In this document: one piece after another, positions 62,482 through 64,000 of the stretch
Numbering within the stretch: position 1 is the stretch's first letter
How the letters are laid out: each line of letters starts with the position of its first letter
NCBI RefSeq assembly: GCF_031598375.1
Contig: NZ_CP123872.1
Span: forward strand, 1,841,001-1,905,000
Length of the DNA: 64,000 nt
Direction: 5' to 3'
DNA from: Temperatibacter marinus
Lineage (GTDB): Bacteria; Pseudomonadota; Alphaproteobacteria; Sphingomonadales; Kordiimonadaceae
Notes under the pieces: model-generated
Database searches by the model: none
What the model saw: the letters and a program-made list of their open reading frames with translations, nothing else
What the model was told of the DNA's origin: nothing
Position numbers and translations under genes: made by a program

Positions 62482-63858
62482 ATGATCGTTCCAGTAACAT
62501 ATGAGGGAAAAAACGTTGCAGTATTTGGTCTGGCTCGGACTGGAATTACAGCCGTAAATGCCTTACGTGCAGCTGGGGCAAAAGTCTTCGCCTGGGATGA
62601 TGATTCTGCTCGGTGTGCAGAAGTTGGCTCTGTTGCTCACAACCTTTATGCACTTGATTTTAAAGTTCTGGATTATTTGATGTTGGCACCGGGTGTGCCT
62701 CTCACACACCCAAAGCCCCACGCTCTTGTTGAAAAAGCTAAACGAGCAGGTGTGCCCATTATGGGTGATTTTGATTTGTTTGCCGCAGGACAAGCGACCT
62801 TGTCTGCTCATAAAACAGTTGCCATTACAGGCACTAATGGCAAATCAACCACAACAGCCCTTGTTACCCACATGATCAGGGAGGCAGGCATGCCTGTGGC
62901 GATGGGCGGCAATATAGGGACGGGGGTACTTTCCCTTCCGGCCTTGGAAAAAGGTGGTGTTTATGTTTTGGAAATGTCTTCTTATCAGATTGATCTAACT
63001 CACCATTTCAAGCCGGATATAGCAGTTTTATTGAATATCACCCCTGATCATCTTGATCGCCACGGTGATATGAGTGGGTATGTTCTCGCAAAGGCAAGGT
63101 TGTTTGAGTTATTGCATTCTGACGGGCTTGCTGTGATGTCACTGGATGATTCCTACTCTCAGAGTTTGGCTGTTACAGTGGGCGATAAAGACGGCCGGTT
63201 GAAGACGATTACAGTTGAAGAAAAAGAAATGAAAGACGGGATCAGAATTCTTGATGAGATATTATTTGAGGTGAAAAATAACCGCCCATGTGTGGTGGGG
63301 TCAGTCTCAAAATGTCAGATGTTAAAGGGTCACCACAACTGGCAAAACATGGCGACTGCCTATGCTATTGGACTTGAACTTGGTATTCGACCAGAGCAAA
63401 TATTAGTCAGCTTCAGAACTTTTGCGGGCCTTTCACATCGCCAAGAATTCGTTGGCAAAATAAACGGCATCAGTTTTATTAATGATAGCAAAGCCACAAA
63501 TCTTGTTTCTGCGCTGAAGGCTCTAGAAAGTTTTAAAAATATTCACTGGATTGCAGGAGGGCGCACAAAGGATGAAGAGTTAACTCTCTCTTCTGTTCCT
63601 TTTTCCCACCTTAAAGCGGGCTATTTCATTGGTGAAGCTGCGTCGTTCTTTGTTGGGGAATTCGATGACCTTTTTCCGGTTTCAAATCAAGAGTCACTTG
63701 ATCAAGCCCTAAGGGCTGCGTTTGAACAGGCGGATAACGGGGATGTTATTTTGTTATCACCAGCCTGTAGTGCTTTTGATCAATTTAAAGATTTTGAAGA
63801 ACGCGGTGCTTCTTTTAAATCAACGTTTCATGCCTTGAAAGAGGAGTATGCATCATGA
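62482..63858 (+). CDS. murD: MurD, UDP-MurNAc-L-alanine:D-glutamate ligase
   Basis: A 458-residue Mur ligase. The ATP site reads TGTNGKSTTTALV, preceded by VAVFGLARTGIT at the N-terminus and with NDSKATN and SPACSAFDQFKDFEERG near the C-terminus. It adds D-glutamate to UDP-MurNAc-L-Ala. ftsW overlaps its stop by 4 bases (ATGA). Confidence 0.95.
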   Translation: MIVPVTYEGKNVAVFGLARTGITAVNALRAAGAKVFAWDDDSARCAEVGSVAHNLYALDFKVLDYLMLAPGVPLTHPKPHALVEKAKRAGVPIMGDFDLFAAGQATLSAHKTVAITGTNGKSTTTALVTHMIREAGMPVAMGGNIGTGVLSLPALEKGGVYVLEMSSYQIDLTHHFKPDIAVLLNITPDHLDRHGDMSGYVLAKARLFELLHSDGLAVMSLDDSYSQSLAVTVGDKDGRLKTITVEEKEMKDGIRILDEILFEVKNNRPCVVGSVSKCQMLKGHHNWQNMATAYAIGLELGIRPEQILVSFRTFAGLSHRQEFVGKINGISFINDSKATNLVSALKALESFKNIHWIAGGRTKDEELTLSSVPFSHLKAGYFIGEAASFFVGEFDDLFPVSNQESLDQALRAAFEQADNGDVILLSPACSAFDQFKDFEERGASFKSTFHALKEEYAS

Positions 63859-64000
63859 TTTCTTTTTCTCGCGCCGATAATAGCGTTGTTTCTCGTTGGT
63901 GGTTTGAGGTAGATCGGTGGATCCTTGTACTCATTCTAATGTTGTCAGGCATTGGCGTCTGGCTTACTTTTAGTGCCTCGACGTCGGTTGCTGAAAATAT
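63855..64000 (+). CDS. ftsW: FtsW, septal peptidoglycan glycosyltransferase (start only)
   Basis: 48 codons are visible, starting at ATG 63855 which overlaps the murD stop. The visible part begins MISFSRADNSVVSRWWFEVDRW, then a first membrane helix (LVLILMLSGIGVWLTF) and SASTSVAEN, the FtsW start pattern. It should continue off the window. Position after murD is the standard dcw order. Confidence 0.88.
   Translation, partial: MISFSRADNSVVSRWWFEVDRWILVLILMLSGIGVWLTFSASTSVAEN

Noticed and set aside
1-64000. CRISPR arrays, prophage, insertion sequences, tRNA genes
   Set aside because: I looked for repeat-spacer patterns, transposase or integrase products and tRNA cloverleaf elements in the gaps and saw none.

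Overview
The window reads as the chromosome of an alphaproteobacterium, probably marine. GC content is moderate (mid-40s percent by eye) and genes are packed tightly. Pointers to the class are an ATP12-type F1 assembly chaperone, a direct-repeat SOS box (GTTC-N7-GTTC) in front of a Y-family polymerase, an Oar-type TonB receptor and a type A RNase P RNA. An order close to Kordiimonadales is a guess from the gene mix, not something the sequence proves. I saw no integrase, insertion sequence, CRISPR array or tRNA gene.

Layout. 1-2472: end of a phenylacetyl-CoA epoxygenase operon (paaB end, paaC, paaD, paaE). 2538-6581: a solute-binding protein, an SOS-type Y-family polymerase under a clear LexA box, and a chemotaxis receptor. 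6759-14735: a pseudaminic-acid-like nonulosonate locus in two divergent arms. The minus arm holds a sugar synthase fused to an ATP-grasp domain, a PseG-like protein lacking the catalytic His, a HAD phosphatase and a cytidylyltransferase. The plus arm holds a GT2-TPR glycosyltransferase, PseB and PseC. 14732-17367: a possible small protein gene and two tandem KAS III paralogues. 17551-21109: DjlA-like co-chaperone, EamA transporter, AmpD amidase and an exported helical protein. 21221-26016: DUF5916 protein and a large FtsX-type permease. 26019-32982: RND efflux pair, divergent TetR regulator with a palindromic operator, then moeA and moaB. 33114-35333: tdh-kbl threonine degradation pair.

35334-35887 has no protein gene but holds a kbl terminator, a probable minus-strand small RNA whose 14-bp stem displays a C-rich (anti-Shine-Dalgarno-like) loop, and a 20-bp perfect palindrome. 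35888-38909: a lipoprotein with a cyclophilin domain, a LysR regulator and a small winged-helix-like protein. 38995-45797: a dense operon (degP/Q, rarA, DUF429-like, crcB, rluC-type, HAD, membrane protein, ATP12). 45944-50116: propionyl/acyl-CoA carboxylase beta and alpha with a small membrane protein between them, then acylphosphatase. 50151-54151: small lipoprotein, rnpB and the TonB receptor. 54852-64000: the dcw cluster mraZ-rsmH-ftsL-ftsI-murE-murF-mraY-murD-ftsW, running off the window.

Most unusual: the nonulosonate locus (fused synthase/ATP-grasp, His17-to-Arg PseG, no PseH acetyltransferase in the window) and the C-rich-loop small RNA. Both are inferences from sequence and are laid out as findings with tests.
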